NCBI GenBank assembly: GCA_014529385.2
Contig: CM043969.1
Coordinates: forward strand, 29,778,946-29,842,945
Direction of reading: 5' to 3'
Length of the DNA: 64,000 bases
From: Adiantum capillus-veneris
Lineage: Eukaryota; Streptophyta; Polypodiopsida; Polypodiales; Pteridaceae
The stretch's first letter is position 1. Each line of letters opens with the position of its first letter. Shown piece by piece: positions 1 to 10,340 of the stretch. The translations under genes and the position numbers were made by a program. The notes under the pieces were generated by a model. It was not told the origin of the DNA and did no database searches. It was given only the letters and a program-made list of their open reading frames with translations.

Positions 1-1794
1 TTCCCATCGGAGTAGGAGTTTCTTATCCTTGCGCGTGTCGAAGCGATTGTCGTAGCGGAGCACCAACATTCCTTTCTTCAATTCTTTTTTTCGGAGATGC
101 TCGTTAAAGCTAAGCCGTCTATGCTCTGCTTGTGCTGCATAATAATTTATTGCTTCTTCTCTGTCCAACTGCAGTCTTTCCAAGTTGATGATGTGATCTC
201 TCAAATGCATGTTGGGCTGTTGAAGTTGGCTTGCCATTACTCTGAGACTTTGTAGTTGCACTTCAATGGGCAAGATTGCTTCCTTACCAAATACTGGATG
301 ATACGGTGTGAATCCCAAGGATGTACGAAATGAAGTTCTGTAGGCCCATAAAGCTGGTAGTAGATACTTATCCAAGTCTCCAGGATGATTGTTTACCTGC
401 TTGGTAATAATTTTAGAAACCATTCCATTTACCTTTTCAACTAGGCCATTACATTGAGGGTAATATGGTGAAGAGTGCCTCCTTGTAATGCCCAGTTTCT
501 GCATTAATTCTCCTATCATGTCTACTCTGAAACCTGGCCCTCTATCAGAGATGATCTCTAAAGGTGTGCCAAACCTACAGCATATGTGCTCGTAGATAAA
601 TTTAGCTATCTCTACCGCTGTGATTCTAGTGGTGGCTGTAGCCTCTGCACATCTAGTCATGTAGTCGACCCCCATGATAATGTAGAATTTTCCTGAGTTG
701 GCCCTAGGTAATGGCCCAATGACATCGATACCCCATTTTTCAAATGGGCCATATGAGAGAATAGGTGTCTGTGGTTCAGGCATAAGTGACCTAGTGCCGG
801 CCTTTTGACACAACTTACACGTTTTGCACCAGTGGTGTACATCACGGTTGAGGCTAGGCCATATGAAGCCTGCCTGCAAGATTTTCCTACTTGTTATGTC
901 TAGGGTAAAGTGACCACCACAAACCCCGTCGTGACAACTAGCAATTACTCCCGTGATTTCCTGAGAGAGAGGGACCTTCCTTAGTATTTGGTCCTTACCC
1001 TTACAGTACAAACCGTCATTGATGAGTCGATACCTTGTGGCCTTCCGCGCCAGCCATTGCTTCTGTCCCTTTGTTAAATCTGATGGACATTCCCCTGTTT
1101 CCAAAAAATGCATGATGTCAGGCAAGGCATCACTTCCTTGAAATAGAGGGAGCTTTAGTTTTATTGCTCCAACCACCACTTCCTGTAGTCTTTCACTTGC
1201 TAGGGCATCTGCTTCTTGGTTTTGAGCCCTTGGGATATGGTGTATTTGAACTTCTTCAAACTTACCCAACAAGGTTTTTACACCACTTAAGTGAGTCCTT
1301 AAACTAGGATTCTTGCATGTCCATGCTCCATTTACTTGACTTACCAAAAGTAGAGCATCCCCAAATACATTAAGGCGTTGTACACCTTGTGAGACGCACC
1401 ATTGTAAACCCTTGGTTAGTGCTGCATACTCAGATTCATTGTTAGAATGTGAATCTAACAATTGGACCAACGAAAATACCTTTGTCCCTTTGTCATCAAA
1501 GACCACTATGCCTGCAGCTGCTTTGTCGGACGCTCGCTTGTAGGCTCCATCAAAGTAGAGAGAGTATGCCCCTTCTACCATGGGTGGTACTGGAGGTAAT
1601 CGGACTTCTCCTTCCTTAGATTGCTTCTCCTTCCCTTCAAAGACTTGGTAGGTCATGAGTCCCCCCAAAATTGCCCTTGTCGTGCTTTCTACCTGTACCG
1701 TGTCGTCAAACTCTTGCAGACGAACTAGCCATTTAGTAATTCTAGCAGACACATCCATGTGTTGTACAACATAGGGAAATATTTCATCCATGGT
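1..1794 (-). CDS. Pol C-terminal part: archaeal-type RNase H plus integrase (element A, runs off window)
   Basis: I checked every minus-strand codon from 1794 to base 1 and found no stop, giving about 598 codons open to the window edge. The first ATG is at 1791. The frame begins in the tail of the RT-linked RNase H, then has a second RNase H (FDGAYKR near 1550, an NNESEY motif near 1435, GDALL near 1350, and an ADALA motif near 1205) typical of Tat elements. Integrase follows, with an HHWCKTCKLCQ zinc-binding segment near 830, catalytic Asp in GIDVIG and SDRGPG contexts, and Glu in NGLVEK near 445. It is the best-preserved piece of A. Plant Ty3 pol is normally one polyprotein, so this is the 3' half of a broken ORF rather than a separate gene. 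Confidence 0.9.
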
Positions 1795-1799
1795 TCAGG

Positions 1800-3304
1800 T
1801 CATATATGTGTTGACCTGAACTTTGTAGTTGCAAATCTAAGAGCTAGGACTAAGTGTTCCACATGGGTGAAACCTTTCTCTCCTGCTGTCATCATTCGAC
1901 TAGAGAAGTAGATTGGCCTCATGAAAAATGTCATCGTATCCTTTTGGAGTAGCACAACCCCCAATGAGTCATCACCAACACTTGAGGTGACATAGAAATT
2001 TTCATCCCACTTAGGTGGTGAGATAGTTGGCAGAGTGGCTAAGACCTCCTTTACCTTGTTGTAGTGATGTTCGCTTCCTCGTCCCAAGTGAAAGTTGATC
2101 TTTGAGTGAGTTGTTGTAGTGGTAGAACAAGTTGTGATAGTAGATGTATGAATCTACTTAAGTACCTCACCTTCTGTAGAAAAGAGACCAGTTGACGTGC
2201 GGTCGTTGGTGAAGGCAGGGCTATGAGTGCGGACACCTTACTTGGGTCGGCGTTGATACCTCTTGCTGAAATTTCATGGCCTAGTAGAATGACTTTCCTC
2301 TCCCCAATGTGACATTTATCCACATTTAATTGCCCACCTAGGCTCTGCAACCTGGACAAACCTTCAGTTACCTTTTCTAAATGTGAAATACGGGAGCTAT
2401 ATATACAAAAATCATCAATGAACACTCTTATGGATGTTCCAAATAACGGTTGAAAAACATATGTGACATATCTTTGGAATGTGGCAGGTGCATTTGTGAG
2501 ACCAAATGGCATAACCTTGTATGCAAAACAACCCCATGGCGTGATAAAAGTGGTTTTTAGCTGATCTTCCAAGGTTATGCGTATTTGAAAGTATCCTGAA
2601 TAACCATTACAGACGGTATAGCATTCAAAACCCGCTACATTCAGAATTTCATCCAAGAAAGGGAGAGGAAAGTGGTCTCTCTTTGTAGCTGCATTTAGTG
2701 GTTTGTAGTCAACACAGACCCTCCACTTACCATTCTTTTTAGGCGTCACCACTATGGGTGACACCCATTCTCAGTTTTCTACAGGATAGATGAATCCCAC
2801 CTCCAGCAGTTTCCTTACCTCGGCCAAGAGTCCCTTTTCTTGTATGAACCCCAGTTGTCGTAGCTTTTGCACAACTGGTTTTACCCCTTCCTTCAGCTTA
2901 ATATGATGTTCCACCACTGTAATGCCTGTGATTCTTTCATAGTTGTCAATGAACAGGTTAGGAAATCCCATCAACATTTGCAAAAAACTGTCTTTCTTCT
3001 CAAGTGTTAATTCCGTAGACAACATACCCTTCAACCTACTTCCTCCTAGGCTAGGTGATTTGCTCTCCTCTTCATTGGGTTGCCCTTTTGGTGATGGATC
3101 ACCAGTTGTGCTTACCCTTTGTGGATTCTTCATAATGATACCCATCACATCAATGGAACTGTCACTTTCGTCGGTGGATGTGGTCTCCTCCTCAGAACTG
3201 GAAGATTCGCTAGTGGTTTCATCTGTCGATGTTTCCAGATTCATTTGCTTCTGCTTGCCAATCCTCATGTTGTAGTAGATTGTCTCCCCTTTCTTACCGG
3301 TCAT
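1800..3304 (-). pseudogene. Reverse transcriptase and first RNase H of element A (broken)
   Basis: The frame from 3304 to 2051 encodes an acidic Ser/Thr/Glu linker and then RT, with KWRVCVDYKPLN, the GYSGYFQI block, VMPFGLTNAPATFQR and the catalytic FIDDF motif near 2415. A TGA at 2771-2773 interrupts it where relatives have a Ser codon. Near 2060-2087 the reading switches frame to the RNase H segment (1800-2087, with MRPIYFSSRMM), which stops at 1800; the next segment resumes in a third frame at 1794. The domains are certain, but the element cannot make an intact RT-RNase H without repair. Confidence 0.88.
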
Positions 3305-3322
3305 GCGTAGAAGGCCAGTACC

Positions 3323-4018
3323 CTAGTCCTGTTTTGCCTTCATGGCCATCAACCATGGCCTTCCCAAAATTAGTGGATAGCCCTCCCCCTTAGTAGGCAT
3401 TACAAAAACATCTACCTCTACCTCAGTGTTGAAAGCTTTGATTTTCATGGCACTTACCACACCCACACACTTTACTTTTGCGTTGTTTGCCATCTTTGCC
3501 TTGCATGGAGAAGGCCTGTCAACCTCAAGCCCTAATCGAAGCATCATAGCTTCGCTCATTACACATATTTGTGCACCTCCATCAATGTAGGTGTTTCCAA
3601 CCCTCTTTCCTTTTATGTTTACGTCGACAATTGGAAGGATGTCATCCATGTTGCATCCCGAAATGGCTCCGGCTACCTTTGTTTTGGTGCGTCTTGTACT
3701 TACCATTTTAGACCATTGTCGCCTTACTTTAGGTACAAGATGTAGCAGTTGTGGCCATGTAATCTTCGGCCCTTGCTCTGCCACATCCAATGTTAGATCA
3801 TAGGGCTTAGAACTTTCCCCTAGCTGGAAGTCGGTGATGCCCAATTTCCGTCGTGGCCTGGATGGCCTCTTGCTAGTTTCTCCTCTCATGCTTCTCTCAT
3901 CATCTGATTGTGTAGCTTTCTCCCTCCTAGCTCTTTTCACAGTCATGGCTTCAAGTGGTTCTAAAAAGGTTACCTTCTCCTTACCCTTGTCCCTCTCCTT
4001 TGCTCTGGGTGGATCCAC
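3323..4018 (-). pseudogene. Gag C-terminal region and retropepsin of element A
   Basis: The 231-codon minus frame has a highly basic, Lys/Arg-rich linker, the segment PKITWPQLLHLVPKVRRQW shared with C, and an aspartic protease with catalytic IDGGAQICVM (DGGA in place of the commoner DTGA/DSGA) and the flap-distal ILGRPWL motif. It ends at a TAG (3323-3325) where element C has a Trp codon, in the same frame as the downstream RT segment, so a single G-to-A change separates protease from RT. The protease domain looks complete. Confidence 0.85.
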
Positions 4019-4500
4019 TACTACGGCCTTTTCCTTTCTCTTCTAGCCTTATGATGTTTACATGGCGATCAGGTGGCGGGGCTGGTGGAAGAGTTGGGAT
4101 GGATGCTTGTAGTGGTGTCTGGGGTGGACGTAGAATTTTTGTTGGTGGGAGTGGTGCTCGGGGTGGGGGTGTTCTTTCTCTAGGGGGTGACAATTGGTTC
4201 CTCCTACCTCCTCTATTATAGTTTTGTCGTGGTTTGGGACAATAGTACATACCGTGACCGTCTTCTCCGTAGTTGTAGCAATGATACTCCCTGTTTTTTC
4301 GTCATGCTCTTCCAGGGTCTTGATCTCTTTGTTGACTCCTCCCTTGCTGTATTAAGTGGACAGACAAATTCTGCAGTTGGTCAGTAATATGGGCCAACAT
4401 ATCTTGTTGGTCATCTCTTACCCCAAGAGCCGGTGGTGGTGGTATGGTGGTTGTCGTAGTTGCTGGTCGACGCGATGGAGCTTGTCATCGACAAGGTCTT
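3981..4500 (-). pseudogene. Gag nucleocapsid region of element A (5'-truncated)
   Basis: Reading right to left, a coiled LxxITDQLQNLSVHLIQQG segment matches the gag of element C (near 5830-5885). It is followed by a mutated zinc knuckle (YHCYNYGEDGHGMYYC, second Cys now Tyr) and a Pro-rich linker (3981-4250). A TGA interrupts the frame just before the knuckle. Homology to C gag is lost near 4500. The N-terminal gag domain, leader and 5' LTR are absent. Confidence 0.8.
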
Positions 4501-5163
4501 TGACACAGGTTTTGCTTGGCGGAAAGACAAGACCCTCCACCTTCAAGGGGTGTTGCTTGTGAATCAAGGCTATGATTACGACTTTACAACTTGCTATGTA
4601 TCCATCCAACTTGGATTAATACAAGTGGTAAGACTCACCACCTACCTCATCACACCTGTGTATACACTAGATGGCACTCTATCTTGCAGGAAAGTGAAGT
4701 TGCTCAAAGAGAGAGAGTTCAAGCTTTTCCAAGAGCTTGCTAGAGGGACAGTCCTAGAGCTAGAAGATGAAGACAACCTTGTCCTGTGGTACTATAAATT
4801 TGACCTCGACTACCAAGAGCTCTACACCTCTGACTATAACCTTCCACCACGAAGGAGAGAGCCTTTCCGAATTATCATGTGATGGACCCGGTGCATCAGC
4901 CTTTTTCAAGGAACCAAACTTATGCACCACAACGAATTCAATCAATCAAAGTAATCTTGGACTGCAAGATGTTTTATCAGTAGATCATTACAACCATGTT
5001 TGGTAGAGAACGACTGCAAGAGATAAACACCTCTTCTCTACCCTTTATCCTCCCTATGATTAATCATGAAGTGTCTTTTGATGTAGTTATTTTCATGCTT
5101 GTATAGTATGTTTTCCATCTACCGAGCACCCATGTATTGAATCTCTATTTAAAAAAAAAAAAA
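4500..5163 (+). other. Unidentified intronless reading frame with A-rich end (possible retrocopy)
   Basis: An open frame runs on the plus strand to a TGA at 4880-4882 (track start 4460, but its first codons overlap element A gag). The peptide is acidic and rich in aromatic and charged residues, e.g. VLELEDEDNLVLWYYKFDL, and I recognise no family. After the stop come about 265 non-coding bases and then an A14 tract (5150-5163), directly followed by the gag leader of element C. This coding-trailer-A-tract order resembles a 5'-truncated cDNA copy wedged between two oppositely oriented elements. No flanking target duplication was found, so a retrocopy is an inference; a captured leader of element C is the alternative. 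Confidence 0.4.
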
Positions 5164-5199
5164 AGATTTCTAAGTCGAGTTAATTTTCTCACTCTCACA

Positions 5200-5969
5200 A
5201 TGGCAAGTGTAGCATTTCCAACCTTTACTGGTAAGGTGGGTGAGGATGCTGCAGACTTTCTAGACAACTTGGAAATAGCATGTGTCATCTTTGCGAGAGA
5301 TGATGATGCTTCGCGCTTGCGCATCTTCCCACTTCTAATGAAGGTGGAGGCAAGATCATGGTACAATGCCTTGGCACAAGAAACCAAGGAACGGTGGGAC
5401 TTATTAAGAGCAGCCTTTTGTCAAGCGTTTTGGAGAGGGCACAACATCAGAGAAGCTATGGCAATTGTTGACAGAGTTGAAGCAGGGCAGTATGCTGGAA
5501 TACGCATCATATGAGTCAAAGTTTGTAGATTTATGGGGGCGATGGGTTGCATCGCTAAGAGAGGATGAGGGGGAACCTGATTTCCTAAAGAAGGATCGGT
5601 TTGTGGCTGGGTTATGGCCAACTCTTAAAGAGAAGGTGAAGGGAAGGTTTCCTGCTACGTATGAGCTAGCAGTTGAAGTGGCCCGCCTTAAAGACAAGAA
5701 GTTGCGCCTACAAGCCAGGAATATCCATGAAGAGGAAGCCGTTAGGACCCGACCACCTCTAGCACCACCTACAACAGCTGCCCAGAGGATTCAACCACAA
5801 GAACCAATTGAAGATCAGCAAGACCTGCTCAATCGAATCACCAATCAACTTGAGAATCTCTCAGTCCATTTGATACAACAAGGGCATGTACACAATCGCA
5901 ACCAAGAGCAAGGAAGAGGACAACGAAGGCAAAACCAAGAATACCACTGCTACAATTGTGTGGTCATGG
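5200..5969 (+). pseudogene. Gag of element C, N-terminal part (interrupted by B)
   Basis: The ATG at 5200 opens a capsid-like frame (MASVAFPTFTGKVGEDAADF) with the plant retrotransposon-gag pattern: a Trp-containing core (ARSWYNALA) and a conserved FLKKDRFVAGLWPTLKEK block. A one-base frameshift lies near 5490, since the frame ending at 5514 overlaps the one that carries the protein on. It runs to YHCYNC, the first half of a CCHC zinc knuckle, and breaks at 5969 where the LTR of B starts. The second half (GHGMYYC) is found at 17019 onward. Confidence 0.85.
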
Positions 5970-8541
5970 TGATAGCTGTTTTTCGGCTCTTTGTAATTGC
6001 CACAGTGAGTTACCTCACCCTACCAAAATCACCCAAACACTGTGGCTATCCCTACCATTTCACTGTACATAGGCGTGCGTGAGTCACGGGACTTTTCCCA
6101 TATCTTCTTAAAAAAACCCTTAATTAGCTAGTCATTGGGCTAGTTGAGCCAAAAAAATAAAAAAAATAAAAAATATAAGTATATTATGGCCCATGCGTAT
6201 GTAAATATTTCTTTGTATATAGGGCCTAAATAAAAGTTTTTTTCATAATTATTTTGATATTTATTTAAATATTTCTACCTAGGTGTGTGTTATTTATGCT
6301 CTGTACATTGCCTCACCATTACCACAATTTTTTCTTACCATTTTTCATACTCTTTATTCCAGATAGAAATATTTTCATGTAAGCTTCTCTTATATTTGGT
6401 GTAACTCCACCCCAACAAAAATCCAAAAAAACTAGTTTTATTTATGTGTATATTTTTTCACTATTGTGATTTTTCCCTTCCTACATCTATTTTGTTTTTT
6501 TTTCTAAAAAATTAGAACACCAAAAATATTTATCTTTTTATGGTAGCCTCATAATGAGAGAGATTTTTTTTGACCCCTTTATATTTTTTCCACTTATATT
6601 ATTTATATTTGACATGTACATATTTTTTAGACCCCTCAATATTTGATTTTCTTAGTTGTACTATTCACTTATATCATGATCTCAACAATATCTTCAATTA
6701 TAGACCTACCAAATAAGGTCAAGGGTAGGTGGCATGCATACATGCACTATGGAGGGCTCACTCTTGGAGGTATTCAAAAGAATCATCCAAAGAAGGACCC
6801 CACAAGGACCTTGTGCAGTGGAAAAAAACGGTCGGTTTTGCTGAATTATTAAAGTTCACTTGCTCTCCGAATTTGAAAAGGTGATACAAACAAAAGTTGT
6901 AGCTCGTAGGCTGAACTTTTGCCTCAAAGTTTTTCATATTTTTTTGAGCTACGAGTTGTGAGCTATGATTTTATTAGTGGACCCCAGTTTTCCCATGCTA
7001 TGCAGCCACACTCTCTCTTCCACTTTATCATTTTCCTCTTTCACACACACTTCTCCACTCATCATCCCCACCTCTCTCACCACTCCTCTCTGCACCTTAC
7101 TCACCTTCTCCTCAACCTTGAAGAATAAGAGAAACCATGGTGAACTCATACCTCCCACACACAATTCCATTCCAAAATTGACCACCTAGTCTCATTTTTC
7201 CTCCTCCAAATTACCCATATCTATCAAAAAAACCACAAAATTCAGCCTCTTCTCTTAAAAGACAGCATCATGGTGGTTGATTACTCAGCTTCAATTAACT
7301 TGTCTCTCAAGGAAGGTCAAGAGTGGAGAAAAAATGTACCGTCAAAGCTAGTGGACCGTCAACAAGCGTCAAAATTGGCCCTACTCAAGACACTTGGAGC
7401 ATCAACCTTGTAAGAAATCCACCTTTTCTTACCTCTTAAGAGTTTTTCTTCCTTATTTGTATCCTACATGGATACTCCCATTGTAAATATCCAATTCCAT
7501 TTGTAAATTAATACTAACTCTACTAACACTAACCCACTATGAAAAGTCCTATCACCTCCATTTCTCTCCTCTCTCTTTCCCCACCAACTTCTTGATAATT
7601 CCAAGCAAAAGAAATTAGATAAATTGCTGAAAATCTAACCCAACCATGGTTAGAGGAGTAACCCTAGCCTTCAAAATTGCTATAAAAGGAGGGTGTAGCT
7701 AGCACAAAAAGGAGGGAGCCATAAGCAAGAGCACTATGCTATAGCTTGAGAAGCCAAGCTCAACCTCTCTAGAAGGAGCTCTTGAGTGGAAGCTCATTGT
7801 CTTATGCATGTGCATGTGTTGTAATAGGGGATTAGCAAGGGAACTCTATGCCATTGTAAGAGAGAGAGTGATCATTCAATTGAGAGTAGGAAATCTATCA
7901 TTTCTCCTACTAGTGTAAGCCCAGCATTTGCTGAATCAAGGAGGGTGGATTTGGACTAAGCTTGGATACTTTGTCTCCCTTCCAACGTGAAGTAATGGAC
8001 AACAATGATGCGTAGGTGTCTTGGTGTTTTTTGTTAAGTTCTTGATAGCTTGTCTCTGGTGTTGTCATCAATCTAGCCATAAATCCCACATACTGTAAGA
8101 GGGCGACAGGGTGGAGAGGACTCCCCTGGCTTTAAGACAGTGATTGGGGTGGCTTTTCTTGTGATGTGTTGTGGTGAAATTTACGCAAGCTATGTTGAAC
8201 AAATACTAATCTCACTTTGATTTGTCATGACAGATTTGTAAGAAGGTATTAATGCAACAAGCACCCCCTCCCCCTTTCTCTCTCTTTCTTAAATATATAG
8301 TTGTGTTTGCTTGATCATTGCCGATACGTTTCAAAGCAGCCCGAGCACTATCTCTCTCTCTCTCTCTACGCGTCCTAGTTCGCATCCAAAACTAGGTGGT
8401 GCCCCAAATTTGTGTAGGGTTAGGTTGCGGGTTTGTGTGTGTGGTTGTTGTTTTTTTCAACCCCAACCCAATTGAGCAGCATGGGAGCCTAGAAGAGTGC
8501 TTGGAGGCCACTCTTCTTGTTGCCCGCCCCAGACCGCCTCA
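5970..8541 (+). repeat. 5' LTR of element B
   Basis: It starts TGATAGC and ends CCGCCTCA, and aligns over its full length with 14447-17018 at a constant offset of 8477. It has a T-rich 5' third, a (CT)n stretch near 8350, and a TATA box at 7681. Small open frames inside it (for example 6643-6852 and 6919-7189) recur identically in the other LTR and show no protein-like features, so I do not call them genes. Confidence 0.95.
7681..7689 (+). promoter_or_regulatory. TATA box of element B 5' LTR
   Basis: TATAAAAGG is the best core-promoter match in the LTR, with a G+A-rich start region about 30 bases downstream. The same motif is at 16158-16166 in the 3' LTR, exactly 8477 bases away. This would set the U3/R boundary near 7710. 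Confidence 0.6.
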
Positions 8542-8544
8542 AAT

Positions 8545-8562
8545 TGGTGGCCCCACTGAGGA
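8545..8562 (+). promoter_or_regulatory. Primer-binding site candidate of element B
   Basis: Three bases after the LTR end the sequence TGGTGGCCCCACTGAGGA starts with TGG, as expected for pairing to a tRNA 3' CCA end. It is not the common initiator-Met site (TGGTATCAGAGC). I cannot name the tRNA without a search. Confidence 0.6.
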
Positions 8563-8615
8563 CGGCTTGTTTATTTTTGTATAGAATCAACCTTTAGCAT
8601 AGTCAAGTAGTTTGC

Positions 8616-8834
8616 ATGAATCACGAAAATTTGTATGATCCCTTCATTCCCATTGCAAGGCAAAAGGTACACATAATTGTTAGTACTAAGTTGCAATTTC
8701 AACGTGTCATTCGTAGAATTTTAGGTCCTCTTAGGTTGGCCGAGATAAACGCTTCAATAAATCCTTTTATTTTGCCTCTCATTAGGTACGACTTAGTTTG
8801 GACGTCTATATTTTTGTTTTGTTTTAAGCATTAG
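8616..8834 (+). CDS. Small leader ORF 1 of element B (72 codons, unknown)
   Basis: A 72-codon ATG frame in the leader between primer site and gag. It is basic and hydrophobic, with a central NPFILPLIRYD-type end motif. It has the same length as the ORF starting 233 bases downstream, and the two proteins align: a LRLAEINASINPFILPLI segment here against QRVGEILASPNPVILPLI there. DNA identity between the copies looks low while the protein pattern is kept, which hints at coding constraint. No known domain is recognised. It could also be a chance frame preserved in an old duplication. Confidence 0.5.
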   Translation: MNHENLYDPFIPIARQKVHIIVSTKLQFQRVIRRILGPLRLAEINASINPFILPLIRYDLVWTSIFLFCFKH

Positions 8835-8848
8835 GTCATGCATAGACC

Positions 8849-9067
8849 ATGGATAATGGCCCAGGAATAGAGGTTTTCCCCTTCCATTTCACTCCACACA
8901 TTAGAATAAACATTGCAATTAGTAGGAAAATCCATTTTCAACAACGTATGGTGTTCATGTTTGGTGCCCAAAGAGTAGGAGAAATTCTCGCATCACCAAA
9001 CCCTGTCATCCTACCTCTTATTGATTATCATAGGTCGTTTGATGTGAATATCTTTATTTTGTTGTAG
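8849..9067 (+). CDS. Small leader ORF 2 of element B (72 codons, paralogue of ORF 1)
   Basis: A second 72-codon frame, 14 bases after leader ORF 1 and 85 bases before gag. The shared core contains an (K/R)(I/L)xFQ segment, a G(A/P)xRxxEIxAS stretch and the PxILPLIxY motif. Both ORFs would be translated before gag on the genomic RNA, so they may act as upstream ORFs that limit gag translation, or encode a small accessory protein. Nothing in the sequence settles this. Confidence 0.5.
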   Translation: MDNGPGIEVFPFHFTPHIRINIAISRKIHFQQRMVFMFGAQRVGEILASPNPVILPLIDYHRSFDVNIFILL

Positions 9068-9152
9068 AATAGATTGCAAGCTAGAAAACATTATTGTGTA
9101 AATCTTTTTAAGAAAGAAAAACAAAAACGGGTGTCACTTTGAAATCAATTCA

Positions 9153-10340
9153 ATGGAAAGCCAACGCCAAATGTCTGGGTATCCTCTTTTCTTTGGAGAG
9201 CCTGGAGAGGATGCAGAATTATTTTTAGCGAATTTCAAGATGTCTTGCCGTATCAAGAGGATAATAACCGATCAAGAACGTGTAGAAATGTTTGAGGTGG
9301 TCCTTAGGAAAGATGCTAGCACTTGGTTTGACTCTTTGCCTGAGGAAGTTAAGGGGAATAACACAGAAGTTTTGAATCATTTCAAGAAATACTTCTTTGA
9401 TCCCCAAAACACTCAAAAATTATGGCAAGACATTGTTTCTCATAAGCAAAAAGACTTAGATGACTACTACTTGTTTCTACGTCTTTGGGCTCTATGGATA
9501 CGAAATGTTGCTAACCCTGGTGATGGTGCAGAATTTCTAAAGAAGGAGAGGTTCATAGCCGAATTCTTTCCTAACCTTAAGGTAAAATTTGAGGCGGGTG
9601 CACCTGCTACCTTTGATGCAACTGAAACTAGGGCTGCTGAGAAATATAGGAAACTCAAGTGCTTAAGGGGAGAGGTTCCAATAGAAGGTCTTAGACCCAA
9701 AGGTAAGTCACAAGCATCAACATCTAAGGAGCTTCCTGAGGTAACGGTGGAAGTAATTGAGAAGTTAAATGAATCTTTAAGCAGCTTGTCAATTCACCTT
9801 GCACAAGCCGTAGGTCCAAAGGGACAAGCAAAGAAGTCAGAAGAGAGAGAGCCACGAACTAGGAGAGTCTTGCAATGTTGGAATTGCGGAGAGTCTGGAC
9901 ATGGGATGTATAATTGTCCTTGGCCCCGTGGAGAGCCAGGGAGACCTAACTTGAATTACCCAGTGATGAATGCAGGTGAAGGAACTGGTCAACAACCAAG
10001 GCTTCTACAAAGGCCAAATGGACCGAGACCACCTCCACAAGGGGTAGAAGGAGTTCCACCTTTGCCAGATCCAAATGTGCATGTGGTAGAGGTGACAAAC
10101 TCAAATGAGGTTGACATGGAAGCAAATGGCATTAAGCGTGGCCGAGGAAAAGGTAAAGAGAAAGAGGGTGTCCCATCACAGAGTGACCATGGACAAGGCA
10201 AGAAGGCAAAGGAGACCAAGGAAGCTAAGAGGACTCGACGTCGTATCAATCTCCAAGACTTCCCTCTTGGACATGGTATGGCTCCATACAACCTGTTGGA
10301 AGACATGCAAGGTAAGGGTCCTGATATCTCATGGCCTTAG
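9153..10340 (+). CDS. Gag polyprotein of element B
   Basis: A 395-codon frame beginning MESQRQMSGYPLFFGEP. The N-terminal half is a capsid-like retrotransposon gag domain (residues about 10-170, with STWFDSLPEEVKG and FLKKERFIAEFFPNLK). A CCHC zinc knuckle, CWNCGESGHGMYNC, lies near residues 241-254. A Pro-rich stretch and a basic Lys/Arg tail with nuclear-localisation character follow, then the segment KGPDISWP that precedes protease in relatives. It ends at a TAG (10338-10340) in the same frame as pol, exactly where elements A and C have CAG (Gln). It is structurally intact gag that should assemble virus-like particles. Confidence 0.92.
   Translation: MESQRQMSGYPLFFGEPGEDAELFLANFKMSCRIKRIITDQERVEMFEVVLRKDASTWFDSLPEEVKGNNTEVLNHFKKYFFDPQNTQKLWQDIVSHKQKDLDDYYLFLRLWALWIRNVANPGDGAEFLKKERFIAEFFPNLKVKFEAGAPATFDATETRAAEKYRKLKCLRGEVPIEGLRPKGKSQASTSKELPEVTVEVIEKLNESLSSLSIHLAQAVGPKGQAKKSEEREPRTRRVLQCWNCGESGHGMYNCPWPRGEPGRPNLNYPVMNAGEGTGQQPRLLQRPNGPRPPPQGVEGVPPLPDPNVHVVEVTNSNEVDMEANGIKRGRGKGKEKEGVPSQSDHGQGKKAKETKEAKRTRRRINLQDFPLGHGMAPYNLLEDMQGKGPDISWP

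Larger units (their letters stand above)
1..4500 (-). mobile_element. Ty3/gypsy Tat-type retrotransposon fragment A (minus strand, 3' end outside window)
   Basis: Read on the minus strand the order is gag zinc-knuckle region, protease, RT, RNase H, second RNase H, integrase, as in plant Tat-lineage Ty3 elements. The window edge cuts it in the integrase C-terminal region, so its 3' LTR is not visible. Its gag is lost upstream of about 4500, where an unrelated segment begins. Its proteins closely parallel plus-strand element C at 17.0-21.5 kb, so A and C are members of one family in opposite orientation. At least two nonsense codons and two frameshifts break the gag-RT part. Confidence 0.9.

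Noticed and set aside
2943-4221. Plus-strand open frames opposite the gag/protease of A
   Set aside because: They are antisense shadows of the minus-strand protein, rich in Pro/Ser/Leu from reversed codons, without own features.
6643-7189. Open frames of 62-78 codons inside the LTR of B (also at 15120-15666)
   Set aside because: They overlap on both strands, are identical in both LTRs because the LTRs are, and show low-complexity His/Ser/Thr composition. Treated as chance frames.
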